Notes: generated by a model not told the origin, from the letters alone. A stretch of 64,000 nt of DNA from Bacteroidota bacterium (GCA_009773455.1 WSXU01000012.1:46140-110139), one strand, 5' to 3'. Shown: positions 10,501 through 22,260, counted from the stretch's first letter. Made by a program: numbers and translations.

Positions 10501-12033
10501 ACAGGTTCGGAATTTATATCCACCGATCCTAAACGTGATTCATTGCAATTCTTTGCCATGGAAGCTACTTATGCAATGAAGGATAACCAGATTGATGCCC
10601 GTGAAGTAAAGATGATCAGGGTAGCAGATGCTGCTGTTTTCCCGGGAGATGGAAGGGTTACCATCCTGTCCGATGGTGATATGGAGGCTCTGAAAGGCGC
10701 GACCATCATCGCAAACAGGAAACAAAAGCTTTACAGAATTTATGATGCATCGGTGAATGTTGAATCGAGAAAGAACTATATTGCCACGGGGTATTCAGAT
10801 TATATTGATGAAAATGGCAATGTAGAGCCTCTGTATTTTGATCCCGTTGTAGTAGATTCTTCAGATAATACCTTTGGTATTTCGGGAAACCACCGCAGGG
10901 AGAGGTTTGCGCTCAGCAGCCATTTTGAGTTTACAGGCAACATCGAACTCCATGCCGACAGGCCATTCCTGACTTTTGACGGTGGCTACCGGCTTACCAA
11001 CGAATGTCTGAAAGGAGAGGGCCCCTGGGTCAGCTTCAGATCAGAATTAAATCCGGCCGATATCAGGCTTCCGGTCCCCCGGCAGATGAAAGATACTCTT
11101 GGAGATCCGTTGCTGGCTGCCATCGTCTATTCCGATTTTTTTGGAAGTGTATATCCGGCCATGTTTGAAAAACCAAAGGCCTTCGGCGATACATTGATTG
11201 CCTCTGCCAGCGGAAATATCAGTTACAACAAAGCAAAAGGGGCTTATACAATCGGGTCGGATGAGCGGATAGACGGGATTTCAAAGTCGGGTAATATGCT
11301 GACACTCGATACAAGGCAATGCGTTATTACAAGTGAAGGCCAGGTTGAACTGGGTGCCGGTTTAGGTCAGGTTAAAATGCAGACTTTTGGTAAGGCGGTT
11401 CATTATACGGTCGTTGATTCTACCACTTTCCAACTGGCCATGGCACTCGATTTCTTTTTCTCTGATGCTGCCATGGGACGCCTGCGCGAAGCCCTTCAGC
11501 AGGCGAACCTGAAAGGGGTGGATGTTAACTCGGATATTTATTTAAGTATGCTGACAAACCTGGCAGGTGCCGGTTCAGCCAATGACCTGCTGAATGAGTT
11601 GAATACCACTGGCCAGCTAAAGCGTCTTCCATTACAGTTGAATAAGACCCTGTTGCTGAGTGATATCAGGATGAGCTGGAATCCTGACCTGAAATCATAC
11701 ATCAGCAGTGGGCCATTCGGTGTGGCCGGAATTCAGAAAGACATGATAAACAGGCAGGTTGATGGATTTGTAGAAATCGGTAAACGGCGCACGGGTGACA
11801 TACTTAATGTATACATTGAAATCAGTCCCCAGGAATGGTATTTCTTTACCTATGGTAATGGAATTATGCAGGCTGTTTCATCCAACAATGATTTTAACAA
11901 CATCCTGGCCGGGATTAAGGAGGATAAACGAACGGTGAAGGGCAAAAATGATGAAGATGGTTACCAGTTTATCATTTCCACCCCGGAGCGCAGAATCGCT
12001 TTTCTCAGAAAAATGCAGTCATTAACGGAATAA
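7555..12033 (+). CDS. Very large secreted protein of unknown function (1,492 aa)
   Basis: I do not recognise this family. An N-terminal signal peptide is clear (hydrophobic residues 7-20, likely cut after VNAQ near residue 25), so the protein is exported. No transmembrane segment, lipobox, T9SS tail or barrel pattern is obvious. The remainder is rich in aromatic and acidic residues with many short beta-like strands. Around residues 455-520 there is a helical stretch resembling a small winged-helix (INVLYNYCEKRKIRSFFIYE, then LAEYMKKPPEQVKAMILNLANGG). The frame is intact with normal codon use. It lies between prmA and plsY in the same direction, 9-18 bases before plsY, so it is likely translated with it. 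Confidence 0.85.
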   Translation: MSLLKYSLFILLFLLFTAKTVVNAQEPKVFSMDPAAFTGELSSYMQTAQDRESKQAVQTFSEEWATGKYEIPVQEEIIKTCNLMLAQRMRPTPGFRDYLVSLNSFPAGTSNKSYLAWHRGLLPFVDGKRLRQMSSFLESTLELNRNRVLFRSNANSWQFRRGSYSFDFDTTIIVKFKDIDLVCISGKDSIKIFETSGTVWPLTNRFAGSQGKVNWNAYGFDPARVYALLGNYKLNLKQTTYVADTVNFYNKEFFTFPLTGKLEDRVLAGVPLEKATFPRFISYQTDIEIRQIFKGIDYRGGFTLEGPRIIGSGYGDQDAVLWINRKGAPFIKLLSRNFVIRPDRLVSQRTSATIYLDADSVFHPGLQLRYIDENREVSLIRSSEGASASPYYNSYHKVDMYFEAVYYRMDADSMSFEMLRGMNRLSDAIFESSNFYSEERYSRLEGIDELNPINVLYNYCEKRKIRSFFIYELAEYMKKPPEQVKAMILNLANGGYITYNIDNERIDVLPRLFEYLNARSKKIDYDVIQIKSQVSRSSNAVLDLKSFDLKIRGVPEVSISDSQAVYIYPRDKEILLRKNRDFVFTGLVKAGYFDFYANKSSFEYDKFKLSMPRIDSISFKVDTIDPKTKKIAQVPVRSVIANLSGELLIDDPANKSGLKELPVYPVFVSKNDAYVYYDNYRIARGAYKRDEFYYNVYPFRLDSLNSFTTEGLKFEGFLYSGNIMPDIKEPLRVMNDYSLGFTRKLGPEGIAVYGDKAEYYSDLKLSNHGLQGGGSLKFMSSTSESPGFMFYPDSLVADLTKFSIGEQEGPPSFPQVYAEGVHQFWLPELDVMRLSTLPGKEFSMYGGKLFHSGRLSLTSAGLLGRGSSRFENADMASNTFVFKSQSFNSDTTDFRLYYPERPTVSLMTRVYPGRVDFRKRIGVFGSPGQSVKIELPMSKYICYMDRIEWHMNANELYLTNSLAQRAALADTANLKQLVDFDFTGSEFISTDPKRDSLQFFAMEATYAMKDNQIDAREVKMIRVADAAVFPGDGRVTILSDGDMEALKGATIIANRKQKLYRIYDASVNVESRKNYIATGYSDYIDENGNVEPLYFDPVVVDSSDNTFGISGNHRRERFALSSHFEFTGNIELHADRPFLTFDGGYRLTNECLKGEGPWVSFRSELNPADIRLPVPRQMKDTLGDPLLAAIVYSDFFGSVYPAMFEKPKAFGDTLIASASGNISYNKAKGAYTIGSDERIDGISKSGNMLTLDTRQCVITSEGQVELGAGLGQVKMQTFGKAVHYTVVDSTTFQLAMALDFFFSDAAMGRLREALQQANLKGVDVNSDIYLSMLTNLAGAGSANDLLNELNTTGQLKRLPLQLNKTLLLSDIRMSWNPDLKSYISSGPFGVAGIQKDMINRQVDGFVEIGKRRTGDILNVYIEISPQEWYFFTYGNGIMQAVSSNNDFNNILAGIKEDKRTVKGKNDEDGYQFIISTPERRIAFLRKMQSLTE

Positions 12034-12051
12034 CAAATACGGTTGCAGCAG

Positions 12052-12705
12052 ATGTTCACATACCAGGTAATTTTAGCTATTGTCCTTTCCTATCTGTTGG
12101 GTTCGATCCCAACTTCTGTCTGGGTCGGAAAATGGTTTTTCAACCTCGACATCAGGACTCAGGGGAGCGGTAATGCCGGTGCCACAAATACCATCAGGGT
12201 TTTTGGAATTAAGGCCGGCCTTCCTGTGCTGCTGTTTGATGTTTTCAAGGCATGGCTGGCTGTCCATCTGGGAACATGGTTTGCGAACCCTGAGTATTCA
12301 GCGAACCAGGAAGTGATTTACCGGATAATTCTTGGCGGTCTGGCAGTTCTTGGACATGTTTACCCCGTTTTCGCAGGATTCCGTGGCGGGAAAGGGGTAG
12401 CAACGCTTGTAGGTGTGATTATTGCATTATACCCGGCATCATTTTTTGTTATTCTGATTTGTTTTTCAACTTTGCTGGCTTCAACACGTATTGTCTCGGT
12501 ATCATCTATCATCAGTGCCTTTGTTTTTCCTTTTGTGGCAGTTTTCATGTTTGATGAACGCCGGATGCCATTGATAATCCTTGCCATTGCTGTTGCCGTG
12601 TTTGTCCCATATACGCACCGGGAGAATATAAAAAGATTGCTGAATGGCACCGAAAAGCGCTTTGATTTCGGTAAAAACCGGATAAAAAAGCAGGCAGGTG
12701 GTTAA
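12052..12705 (+). CDS. plsY: Glycerol-3-phosphate acyltransferase (acyl-phosphate dependent)
   Basis: Transfers an acyl group from acyl-phosphate to glycerol-3-phosphate, the first step of phospholipid synthesis, in the inner membrane. Family motifs: LLGSIPTSVWVGKWF (motif 1), GSGNAGATNTIRVFG (motif 2) and GFRGGKGVAT (motif 3), with five or so hydrophobic helices. An in-frame TTG at 12043 would add three residues, but the ATG at 12052 gives the usual MFTYQ-type N-terminus directly before the first helix, so I chose it. Follows the 1,492-residue secreted protein by 18 bases. Confidence 0.95.
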   Translation: MFTYQVILAIVLSYLLGSIPTSVWVGKWFFNLDIRTQGSGNAGATNTIRVFGIKAGLPVLLFDVFKAWLAVHLGTWFANPEYSANQEVIYRIILGGLAVLGHVYPVFAGFRGGKGVATLVGVIIALYPASFFVILICFSTLLASTRIVSVSSIISAFVFPFVAVFMFDERRMPLIILAIAVAVFVPYTHRENIKRLLNGTEKRFDFGKNRIKKQAGG

Positions 12706-12819
12706 AATATTGTTGATAATTTTCTGCTCAGGGCCAAAAGCTTTGTGATGGGATTGTCAATATATTTTCTAATTTAGCGGAAACATCGTACCAACGTTTT
12801 TATTGAAAAAATAAACAAT

Positions 12820-13941
12820 ATGAGATTTATAGTATCGAGTCAGAATTTGCTGAAAAGCCTCCAGTCTATCAGTGGTGTTTTAAACTCCAGCAACACGCTG
12901 CCCATTCTCGACGATTTTCTTGTAGAACTTACGGGTAGTTCACTTAAGGTAACGGCTTCTGACCTTGAAACAACCATGTCGGTGGTCGTTGAAGCCACCA
13001 TGGCCGAAGATGAAGGTTCAATTGCAATTCCGGCAAAGATTCTGCTTGAGCTGTTAAAAACATATGGTGATACACCACTCACTTTTACAATCGATAAGAA
13101 TCAGGGCATTGAAATAGCTGCCGATGAAGCCAAATTCCGTATTACCGGCCACAACGCAGATGAGTTTCCGCGTTCCCCGCAAATGGAGTCTACTACTTCA
13201 CTGGTACTTGCATCAGACCTGCTGCTCACTGCAATCAATAAAACCATCTTTGCTACAGGGAATGATGACCTCAGACCGGCAATGTCGGGGGTTTATTGCG
13301 ATCTTTCTCCCGATTCAGTAATTTTCGTGGCAACCGATGCCCACAAACTGGTCCGCTATAAAAGAACCGATGTCAGTGCTGCAGAAAGTACTTCGTTTAT
13401 TATGCCCAAAAAGCCGCTGAATCAGTTAAAAAGCATCCTGCCGGCTGATTCAACCGAAGTACAATTGATATACAATGAAACCAATGCCCGTTTTACTTTC
13501 AGAAATGTTGATCTTATCTGCCGCCTGATCGAAGGACGTTATCCCAATTATGAAGCTGTCATCCCTTCCGACAATCCCAATACACTTATTGTAGACAGGC
13601 AGTCTTTCATTACTACCCTCAGGCGTGCTTCTTTCTTTGCCAATAAATCGACCAATCAGATCCGCCTTACCATTACCGGGCAGGAATTGTTTGTTGATGC
13701 TGAAGATATTGATTTTGCTCACGAATCAAGGCAGCGGCTCAGTTGCAATTACTCGGGTGAGGATATGGAAATCGGTTTCAACTCAAGGTTTCTTGTTGAA
13801 ATGCTGGTGAATATACCCACCGAAAATATCAGGCTTGAAATGTCAGCGCCCAACAGGGCCGGGATTTTGCGGCCTGTTGATATTGAGAATCAGGCTGAAG
13901 ACCTGTTGATGCTGGTGATGCCGGTAATGTTGAATTCATAA
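12820..13941 (+). CDS. dnaN: DNA polymerase III beta subunit (sliding clamp)
   Basis: Forms the dimeric ring that tethers the replicative polymerase to DNA. At 373 residues it covers the three clamp domains (about 1-120, 128-245, 246-373). Recognisable segments include TLPILDDFLVEL, TGHNADEFPRSP, ATDAHKLVRYKR, LIEGRYPNYEAVIPSD and the C-terminal LMLVMPVML, the family ending. It stands alone: dnaA and recF are not adjacent. A 114-base leader with A+T-rich promoter-like sequence precedes the ATG. Confidence 0.97.
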   Translation: MRFIVSSQNLLKSLQSISGVLNSSNTLPILDDFLVELTGSSLKVTASDLETTMSVVVEATMAEDEGSIAIPAKILLELLKTYGDTPLTFTIDKNQGIEIAADEAKFRITGHNADEFPRSPQMESTTSLVLASDLLLTAINKTIFATGNDDLRPAMSGVYCDLSPDSVIFVATDAHKLVRYKRTDVSAAESTSFIMPKKPLNQLKSILPADSTEVQLIYNETNARFTFRNVDLICRLIEGRYPNYEAVIPSDNPNTLIVDRQSFITTLRRASFFANKSTNQIRLTITGQELFVDAEDIDFAHESRQRLSCNYSGEDMEIGFNSRFLVEMLVNIPTENIRLEMSAPNRAGILRPVDIENQAEDLLMLVMPVMLNS

Positions 13942-14064
13942 ACTTCCCCTGATTTTTCTGGAACCATTAAACATTGTTTCAGCTGAATTGTTATAGAAAA
14001 ATTGTAGAGCTATTCCCGCTGGTGCCAAAGCCTGCAGGATTTTTATTTATTTAAAACTACCAAT

Positions 14065-14622
14065 ATGAAAAAAATTAATCTTCTGAGAATTATTCCAATG
14101 ATGGTGGCAATGGCACTTGCTGTTGTGGTTGTTTCTTCCTGCGATAAGGTTAAAGACCTGGCTGAGTTTGATATCCCTTATACTTTGCCGGATGCGCATT
14201 TTTCCATTGATTCAGTGAATTACCTTCCCAAAACCGAGCAACTGCTGCTTCAGCAGACAATGACCCTGAATGTGGACAGCATCATTGATGCGAACAACCT
14301 TGATGGAATCGGTGAAACACAATTTGAGTATGTCAGACTCGAAATTGAAACCCCGACCTGGGTTAATTTCTCATGGCTTACTTCTGCAAGGGTTACCGTT
14401 AGTGCCCAGGGACTTGCTGAAACACAGGTAGCTGAGATTACTTCAGTTTCGCCGGATGGACGGACAGCAGAGCTTCAGTTGTCCAATACGGATGTATCAT
14501 CAACGATCTCAAACGGAAGTTTTGTAATCAAAGTCTATGGAAATGTTACACCTCCATTACCGGCAGGAACCATTAACCTTATGCTGAAATCAAAAATTAA
14601 AATGACTGTTCAGCCATTGTAG
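14065..14622 (+). CDS. Small exported lipoprotein, unknown function
   Basis: A 185-residue protein with a Lys-rich start, hydrophobic core and lipobox ending at Cys26 (VVSSC), so it is predicted to be lipid-anchored. The mature part is a beta-rich domain of about 155 residues without Cys or recognisable catalytic motifs, ending MLKSKIKMTVQPL. Such proteins are common in Bacteroidota, and I cannot assign a role. It ends 20 bases before a strong shared terminator and converges on the ABC-F gene. Confidence 0.75.
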   Translation: MKKINLLRIIPMMVAMALAVVVVSSCDKVKDLAEFDIPYTLPDAHFSIDSVNYLPKTEQLLLQQTMTLNVDSIIDANNLDGIGETQFEYVRLEIETPTWVNFSWLTSARVTVSAQGLAETQVAEITSVSPDGRTAELQLSNTDVSSTISNGSFVIKVYGNVTPPLPAGTINLMLKSKIKMTVQPL

Positions 14623-14641
14623 CACATTTAAAGAACCATTG

Positions 14642-14671
14642 AAGAAGCCCGGGAAACCGGGCTTCTTTGTT
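14642..14671. terminator. Bidirectional rho-independent terminator
   Basis: A perfect 11-bp stem (14642-14652 with 14657-14667) closes a GAAA tetraloop. It sits between the convergent lipoprotein and ABC-F genes, directly against the ABC-F stop codon. On the plus strand T-rich sequence follows, so it can serve both transcripts. Confidence 0.85.
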
Positions 14672-16557
14672 TATTCGAACAGGATGCTCAATTCGAGCCA
14701 ACGATCTGTTTTCTCACTGATCAGTTGTTCAATTTTGGAGAAGTTTCTGGCAACGTCCTCAAAATCGGAAGGAGAGCAGGTTCCACTGTTCATCCTCTGA
14801 AGCAATGCTTCTTTTTCCGTTTCAAGTGCAGCAATATCTGCTTCCAGTTTTTCAAATTCTGTCTTCTCCTTATAGGAAGGTTTTCTTGATTTATTGTCTG
14901 AAGTGACCTCTTTTACAGGTTTTGGAACAGTAACAGATTTTTGCCGGGCAGCTTTTGCCTCCTCAGCCAGTTTGATTCTGTAGTAATCCGTATAGTTTCC
15001 GTAATAGTCTTTGACCTTTCCGTTTCCTTCAAAAACAAAAACATGATCAACCAGTTTGTCCATGAAAAACCGGTCGTGTGAAACCACGAGCAGGCATCCG
15101 TTGAAATTGATGAGAAAATCCTCGAGGAGGTTCAACGTATGGATGTCAAGATCATTGGTTGGCTCATCCAGGATCAGGAAGTTTGGATTTTTCAATAGCT
15201 GCATCAGCAGAAATAGTCTTCTTTTCTCCCCGCCACTCAGGCTGGAGAAGTAATTGTACTGAAGTGTATGAGGGAAGTTGAAATGAGCCAGAAAGGCCGA
15301 TGCTGTAATCCTGCCTTTGCCAAGTGGCATCTCCTCGGCAATATCCTTGGCCAGATCAATCACCCGTTTGTCTTCTGTCGGCAGAAAGCCTTCCTGTGAA
15401 TAATATCCGAATACAATGGTCTGTCCTGCGCTGATTCTGCCCATATCCGGCGTAAGCCCTCCTGTAATCATATTCAGGAGGGTTGATTTACCCGATCCGT
15501 TCCGGCCAATCACCCCGACCCGTTCCCCCTTTTTGAATATATAGGAGAAGTTATCGATCAGTTTGTTTTCGCCGAATGATTTGAACACGTTGTTCATTTC
15601 AAGAACTTTTCCTCCGATTCTGGTCATTTTGACTTCCAGCGGACCGGTATCCTTTTCAATTCGTTTGGAAGCCTTTTCCTGAATATCATAGAAACTCTCT
15701 ATGCGGGCTTTCGATTTAGTCGTCCTTGCCTGCGGCATGCGGCGCATCCATTCCAGTTCCTTACGGAACATGCCTCTGGCCTTTTCGGTTTCCGTTTGCT
15801 CAATAACTTCTCTTTCTGCTTTTTTCTCGAGGAAATAGGTGTAATTGCCCTTGTATCGATAAAGCCTGTTGTTATCCAGCTCCAGTATTTCATTACACAC
15901 ATTGTCTAGAAAGTAGCGGTCGTGCGTTACTACAAGTAGACTGAGATTCTGACGTGAAAGATAATCTTCAAGCCATTCAATCATCTCTATATCCAGGTGA
16001 TTGGTAGGCTCATCAAGGATCAGCAGGTCTGTTTCCTCAATCAGGGCTTTGGCGAGTGAGAGCTTTTTTCGCTGGCCTCCCGAGAGTTCACCGGTTTTCT
16101 GTTCCAGATCGGTAATTTTGAAGCGGCTGAGTATTTCCCTGATCTTAACTTCATAATCCCATCCTCCGACCATTTCCATGGCGTTGGTACTTAGTTCAAG
16201 CTGATGATGGGCCTCCGGGGTATCCTCATGCCTTAATCTAACCAGGCTAAGCTCATAGTCGCGTATGGCCCTCATAAACTCATTATCGGCGTGGAACAAA
16301 ACTTCAAACACCGATTTATGATCATCCATCAATGGGTTCTGAGGAAGATATGACCAACGGATTCCTTTGCGGAAAGTAACCGCGCCGCTGTCGGGTAGAT
16401 CCTTTCCTGTAATTATATTGAGTAAACTGCTTTTCCCTGCGCCATTCCGGGCGATGAGTGCTACTTTACTTCCCTGGTCGATGCCAAATGTGATGTCGCT
16501 GAAAAGCTCCTTTTCACCGTAAGATTTGCTGAGTTGTTCTATGAGTAAATAGTTCAA
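14671..16557 (-). CDS. ABC-F family ATPase (Uup/EttA-like)
   Basis: A soluble tandem-ATPase of 628 residues without membrane segments. Two nucleotide-binding domains: Walker A ARNGAGKSS (about residue 37) with signature LSGGQRKKLS, and Walker A GRNGSGKST (about residue 350) with signature LSGGEKRR. Each has LILDEPTN(H/D)LD. The interdomain linker (about 240-300) is charged and helical, and a C-terminal coiled coil (about 565-620) resembles the DNA-binding tail of Uup. ABC-F proteins act on ribosomes or nucleic acids rather than in transport. The Uup-like assignment rests on the tail. No antibiotic-resistance role is implied. Confidence 0.9.
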   Translation of the reverse strand: MNYLLIEQLSKSYGEKELFSDITFGIDQGSKVALIARNGAGKSSLLNIITGKDLPDSGAVTFRKGIRWSYLPQNPLMDDHKSVFEVLFHADNEFMRAIRDYELSLVRLRHEDTPEAHHQLELSTNAMEMVGGWDYEVKIREILSRFKITDLEQKTGELSGGQRKKLSLAKALIEETDLLILDEPTNHLDIEMIEWLEDYLSRQNLSLLVVTHDRYFLDNVCNEILELDNNRLYRYKGNYTYFLEKKAEREVIEQTETEKARGMFRKELEWMRRMPQARTTKSKARIESFYDIQEKASKRIEKDTGPLEVKMTRIGGKVLEMNNVFKSFGENKLIDNFSYIFKKGERVGVIGRNGSGKSTLLNMITGGLTPDMGRISAGQTIVFGYYSQEGFLPTEDKRVIDLAKDIAEEMPLGKGRITASAFLAHFNFPHTLQYNYFSSLSGGEKRRLFLLMQLLKNPNFLILDEPTNDLDIHTLNLLEDFLINFNGCLLVVSHDRFFMDKLVDHVFVFEGNGKVKDYYGNYTDYYRIKLAEEAKAARQKSVTVPKPVKEVTSDNKSRKPSYKEKTEFEKLEADIAALETEKEALLQRMNSGTCSPSDFEDVARNFSKIEQLISEKTDRWLELSILFE

Positions 16558-16630
16558 TGCGCTGGGTTTTTACCCTGCAAAGGTAGTGTTTTGAACTATG
16601 CTATTGGATGGATGCAGGTTGCATATAACA

Positions 16631-16658
16631 GATAAGCCCGGTCTGATCCGGGCTTATC
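16631..16658 (-). terminator. Terminator hairpin downstream of cold-shock gene
   Basis: Perfect 11-bp stem (16631-16641 with 16648-16658) and 6-base loop, 22 bases beyond the cold-shock stop codon. The run of T on the minus strand is weak, so termination efficiency is uncertain. Confidence 0.65.
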
Positions 16659-16679
16659 AAAAGACCTGAAAAGGAAGCA

Positions 16680-16871
16680 CTATATCTTTTTTACTTCCAC
16701 AGCTTTCTTTCCTCTTTTGTCTTCCGCAATCTCAAAAGTAACGACATCATTTTCGTTGACTTTCTCTGTAAGGCCGGTAGCATGCACAAAAACATCATGC
16801 TGGGTTTCGTCATCAACGATGAATCCAAAACCTTTACGCTCATTGAAGAATTTAACTTTACCGGTAGGCAT
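16680..16871 (-). CDS. Cold-shock domain protein
   Basis: A 63-residue single-stranded nucleic-acid-binding protein (RNA chaperone). Both RNP motifs are present: KGFGFIVDD (RNP1) and DVFVHATGL (RNP2, with VFVH). The ending is Lys-rich (KRGKKAVEVKKI). Length is typical for CspA-type proteins. A strong promoter lies 29-59 bases upstream (TTTG-N19-TACATTTG) and a hairpin follows the gene, so it is a single-gene unit. Confidence 0.95.
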   Translation of the reverse strand: MPTGKVKFFNERKGFGFIVDDETQHDVFVHATGLTEKVNENDVVTFEIAEDKRGKKAVEVKKI

Positions 16872-16899
16872 AATAATTAATGATTAGAGATTAGTATCA

Positions 16900-16930
16900 C
16901 AAATGTAATACAAAAACTTGTGAAATCAAA
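16900..16930 (-). promoter_or_regulatory. Bacteroidota-type promoter of cold-shock gene
   Basis: Reading on the minus strand, TTTG (16930-16927) is followed after exactly 19 bases by TACATTTG (16907-16900). This matches the TTTG(-33)/TAnnTTTG(-7) consensus. Transcription would start about 20 bases ahead of the ATG at 16871. Confidence 0.75.
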
Positions 16931-17044
16931 TATTTAAATTGCTCTAAACCATAATGGTCTGAGCCGATACAATCATTCTTGCAGAAAAATATCAATTCGA
17001 TAAAAGAAAAATATGTCGGGAAGTGGATAAATAATCTGAATTAC

Positions 17045-17287
17045 TTATTGCAGAAGCCACCTGAAATTCTTCTCTGCTTCCTCGTTGTCATTCCCACAGA
17101 TTTCTATTTCCGGCATAAAGCCTGCGCATACACGGGGACGTTCCGGATGATTGAAAATGGCACACTTCAGATCATCGGTAAGATGGATGCACCGGATCAT
17201 TTCAGGTTTACCATCCGGCATCCCCGGTATAGGGGAACTGATGGACGGATAAATACAGCAGGCGCCACAACCGGACCGACATTCCAT
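17045..17287 (-). CDS. YkgJ-type Cys-cluster (zinc/iron-chelating) small protein
   Basis: An 80-residue protein with the N-terminal CRSGCGACC cluster and later Cys residues (IRCIHL, LKCAIF, RVCAGF, EICG) in the order seen in YkgJ/UPF0153 proteins, where the cysteines are thought to bind zinc or iron. The remaining motif IFNHPERPRVCAGF is the typical (Y/F)xxRPxxCxxF segment. Function is unproven. A larger family member lies at 28009-28539. Stand-alone gene between the cold-shock and pckA units. Confidence 0.82.
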   Translation of the reverse strand: MECRSGCGACCIYPSISSPIPGMPDGKPEMIRCIHLTDDLKCAIFNHPERPRVCAGFMPEIEICGNDNEEAEKNFRWLLQ

Positions 17288-17398
17288 GTTTCTGATTTCT
17301 TTATAGTTAATTTTTAATTAGAATGGATGATTTGATTGTTAAATCGTTATAACGTTGCTGACAATGGTAAAGTAATACATCATTCCAATCAGAAGATA

Positions 17399-17427
17399 AA
17401 AAAAGGGAGCAGATTGCTCCCTTTTTC
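17399..17427 (-). terminator. Rho-independent terminator of pckA
   Basis: An 11-bp stem (17401-17411 with 17415-17425) with a 3-base loop, followed on the minus strand by a run of seven T. It begins 15 bases after the pckA stop. Confidence 0.9.
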
Positions 17428-17441
17428 GAATTCAGCTTTAA

Positions 17442-19076
17442 TTAAATTCTCGGACCTGCCGCTACAAGGCTTTTACCTTCTTCGTTATCGGTATATTTAT
17501 CGAAATTGCTGATAAATCTCTGGGCGAGGTCTTTTGCCTTTTCATCCCATTCGGCCGGAGTGGCATAGGTATCGCGCGGATCCAGTACAGCAGGGTTGAC
17601 ACCATGTAGCTGAGTCGGAACTTCAAGGTTGAAGAACGGAATCATTTTGGTTGGCGCATGATCGATAGAACCATCCAGGATGGCATCAATAATGCCACGG
17701 GTATCTTTAATTGAGATGCGTTTCCCGGTGCCATTCCATCCGGTATTCACGAGGTAGGCCTTTGCCCCGGCTTTTTCCATGCGTTTTACCAGCTCAACGG
17801 CATATTTTGTCGGGTGCAGGGTGAGGAAGGCATTTCCGAAACAAGCTGAGAAAGTAGGTTGCGGACTGGTGACTCCACGCTCGGTACCGGCTAGTTTGGC
17901 AGTGAAACCTGAAAGAAAATGGTACTTGGTCTGATCGGCAGTAAGTTTTGAAACCGGAGGCAGTACACCAAAAGCGTCGGCTGTAAGGAAGATTACCTTG
18001 GTTGCATGACCACCTTTCGAAACCGGTTTAACAATGTTGTCGATGTGATAAATCGGGTAAGAAACGCGGGTATTTTCGGTTTTGGAAGCGTCGGCGAAAT
18101 CGATGGATCCATCGGCGCGGACCACCAGGTTTTCAAGTAATGCATCGCGGCGGATGGCGCGGTAGATATCCGGCTCATTTTCTTCGCTCAGGTTGATACA
18201 CTTGGCATAGCATCCTCCTTCAAAGTTAAAAACACCATCATCGTCCCAGCCATGCTCATCGTCTCCTATAAGCGCCCTTTTCGGATCGGCTGACAAAGTT
18301 GTCTTGCCTGTTCCTGAAAGCCCGAAGAAAACGGCTACATCACCTTCCTTGCCCATGTTGGCCGAACAGTGCATCGAAGCAATTCCTTTCAAAGGCAGGT
18401 AATAATTCATCATGGAGAAAATTCCCTTTTTCATTTCGCCGCCATACCAGGTGCCACCAATGACCTGCACCCGCTCGCTGAGGTTGAAGGCAACAAAGTT
18501 CTCGGAATTGAGCCCCTGCTCTTTCCATTGGGGGTTGGTGGTCTTGGAACCGTTCATAAGTACGAAGTCAGGCTTAAATGTCTTCAGTTCTTCTTCGGTC
18601 GGACGAATAAACATATTCTTTACAAAATGTGCCTGCCAGGCCACTTCCATAATAAAGCGGACATTCAGGCGGGTATCATTGTTGGCCCCGGCATAGGCAT
18701 CCACCACATATAGCTTTTTCCCTGACAATTGTTTTACAACCAGTTGTTTCAGATGATTCCAGATTTCAGGACTGACAGGCTTGTTGTCATTTTTGCCGAT
18801 GGTTGACCACCAGACTGTGTTTTCACTCACAGAGTCATGCACAATGTACTTATCCTTGGGAGAACGTCCGGTGAAGATTCCGGTATCAACCGAAACTGCT
18901 CCTGAGTTGGTGAGTATTCCACGCTCAAAACCTTCAAGTGAAGGATTCATTTCATGCTCAAACAATACCTCAAACGATGGATTGTAATAGATCTCTTCAA
19001 CATTGGATATTCCATACTGAGAAAGATCGATGATGTTTCCGTTTACTTCAAACATGCTGTTGGGATGATTTGCCAT
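17442..19076 (-). CDS. pckA: Phosphoenolpyruvate carboxykinase (ATP)
   Basis: Interconverts oxaloacetate + ATP with PEP + CO2. In anaerobic Bacteroidota it usually fixes CO2 toward succinate. Motifs: [11 protein letters not shown] (substrate loop), [16 protein letters not shown] (P-loop), [20 protein letters not shown] (kinase-2 and metal site) and the C-terminal [12 protein letters not shown] place the start at 19076 (MANHPNS...); an upstream in-frame start at 19112 would add 12 residues not typical of the family. Length 544. Own terminator downstream; a TACATTTG -7-like box lies at 19170-19163. Confidence 0.97.
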   Translation of the reverse strand: MANHPNSMFEVNGNIIDLSQYGISNVEEIYYNPSFEVLFEHEMNPSLEGFERGILTNSGAVSVDTGIFTGRSPKDKYIVHDSVSENTVWWSTIGKNDNKPVSPEIWNHLKQLVVKQLSGKKLYVVDAYAGANNDTRLNVRFIMEVAWQAHFVKNMFIRPTEEELKTFKPDFVLMNGSKTTNPQWKEQGLNSENFVAFNLSERVQVIGGTWYGGEMKKGIFSMMNYYLPLKGIASMHCSANMGKEGDVAVFFGLSGTGKTTLSADPKRALIGDDEHGWDDDGVFNFEGGCYAKCINLSEENEPDIYRAIRRDALLENLVVRADGSIDFADASKTENTRVSYPIYHIDNIVKPVSKGGHATKVIFLTADAFGVLPPVSKLTADQTKYHFLSGFTAKLAGTERGVTSPQPTFSACFGNAFLTLHPTKYAVELVKRMEKAGAKAYLVNTGWNGTGKRISIKDTRGIIDAILDGSIDHAPTKMIPFFNLEVPTQLHGVNPAVLDPRDTYATPAEWDEKAKDLAQRFISNFDKYTDNEEGKSLVAAGPRI

Positions 19077-19162
19077 ATGATTTTTAGTTTGGATGTTGGT
19101 CAGACGGATCAATAAATCTAAATATGAACAAGTAAGCCCTATGGGCTGATTTCAAACGATTG

Positions 19163-19170
19163 CAAATGTA
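19163..19170 (-). promoter_or_regulatory. Possible -7 element for pckA
   Basis: TACATTTG on the minus strand matches the Bacteroidota -7 consensus. No TTTG stands at the ideal spacing, and the element lies close behind the ppdK terminator. It would give a leader of roughly 80 bases for pckA. Confidence 0.4.
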
Positions 19171-19181
19171 AAAATTAAATG

Positions 19182-19215
19182 CAAATGAGGCAGTCTTTTT
19201 GAACTGCCTCATTTG
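19182..19215 (-). terminator. Terminator of ppdK
   Basis: Perfect 13-bp stem (19182-19194 with 19203-19215) around an 8-base loop, 22 bases past the ppdK stop, followed by T-rich sequence on the minus strand. It separates ppdK from pckA. Confidence 0.85.
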
Positions 19216-19237
19216 AAACTTTAATTAACAGAAGGAA

Positions 19238-22066
<2,829 letters not shown>

Positions 22067-22146
22067 TTTACTTAGGTTTTATCTGATTATAGTTAGTGAT
22101 TATCCGGTCTGATTCTTTGCAGGTTAGGCCTGATTTAACAAGGGCG

Positions 22147-22154
22147 CAAAGGTA
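22147..22154 (-). promoter_or_regulatory. Possible -7 element for ppdK
   Basis: TACCTTTG on the minus strand, about 80 bases ahead of the ppdK ATG, matches TAnnTTTG. The -33 partner is not convincing. Confidence 0.45.
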
Positions 22155-22233
22155 CAAAAAAATAATTTCTTCCCGAAGGGAAAAACCATGCATCATTTCT
22201 GATTTTCTGAGCAATCCGCCTGACCTTAATAAA

Positions 22234-22260
22234 AAAGCCGGAATATTGAATTCCGGCTTC
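22234..22260 (-). terminator. Terminator of the DUF4476 gene
   Basis: A 9-10 bp stem (22235-22244 with 22250-22259) followed on the minus strand by six T. It starts 23 bases past the stop codon at 22283. Confidence 0.85.

Noticed and set aside
12096-12118. T-loop-like sequence GGGTTCGATCCC suggesting a tRNA
   Set aside because: It lies inside plsY motif 1 coding sequence, and no D arm, anticodon arm or acceptor stem can be formed around it.
16979-17317. 112-codon plus-strand open frame
   Set aside because: Antisense to the YkgJ-type gene whose Cys motifs are clear; no supported product.
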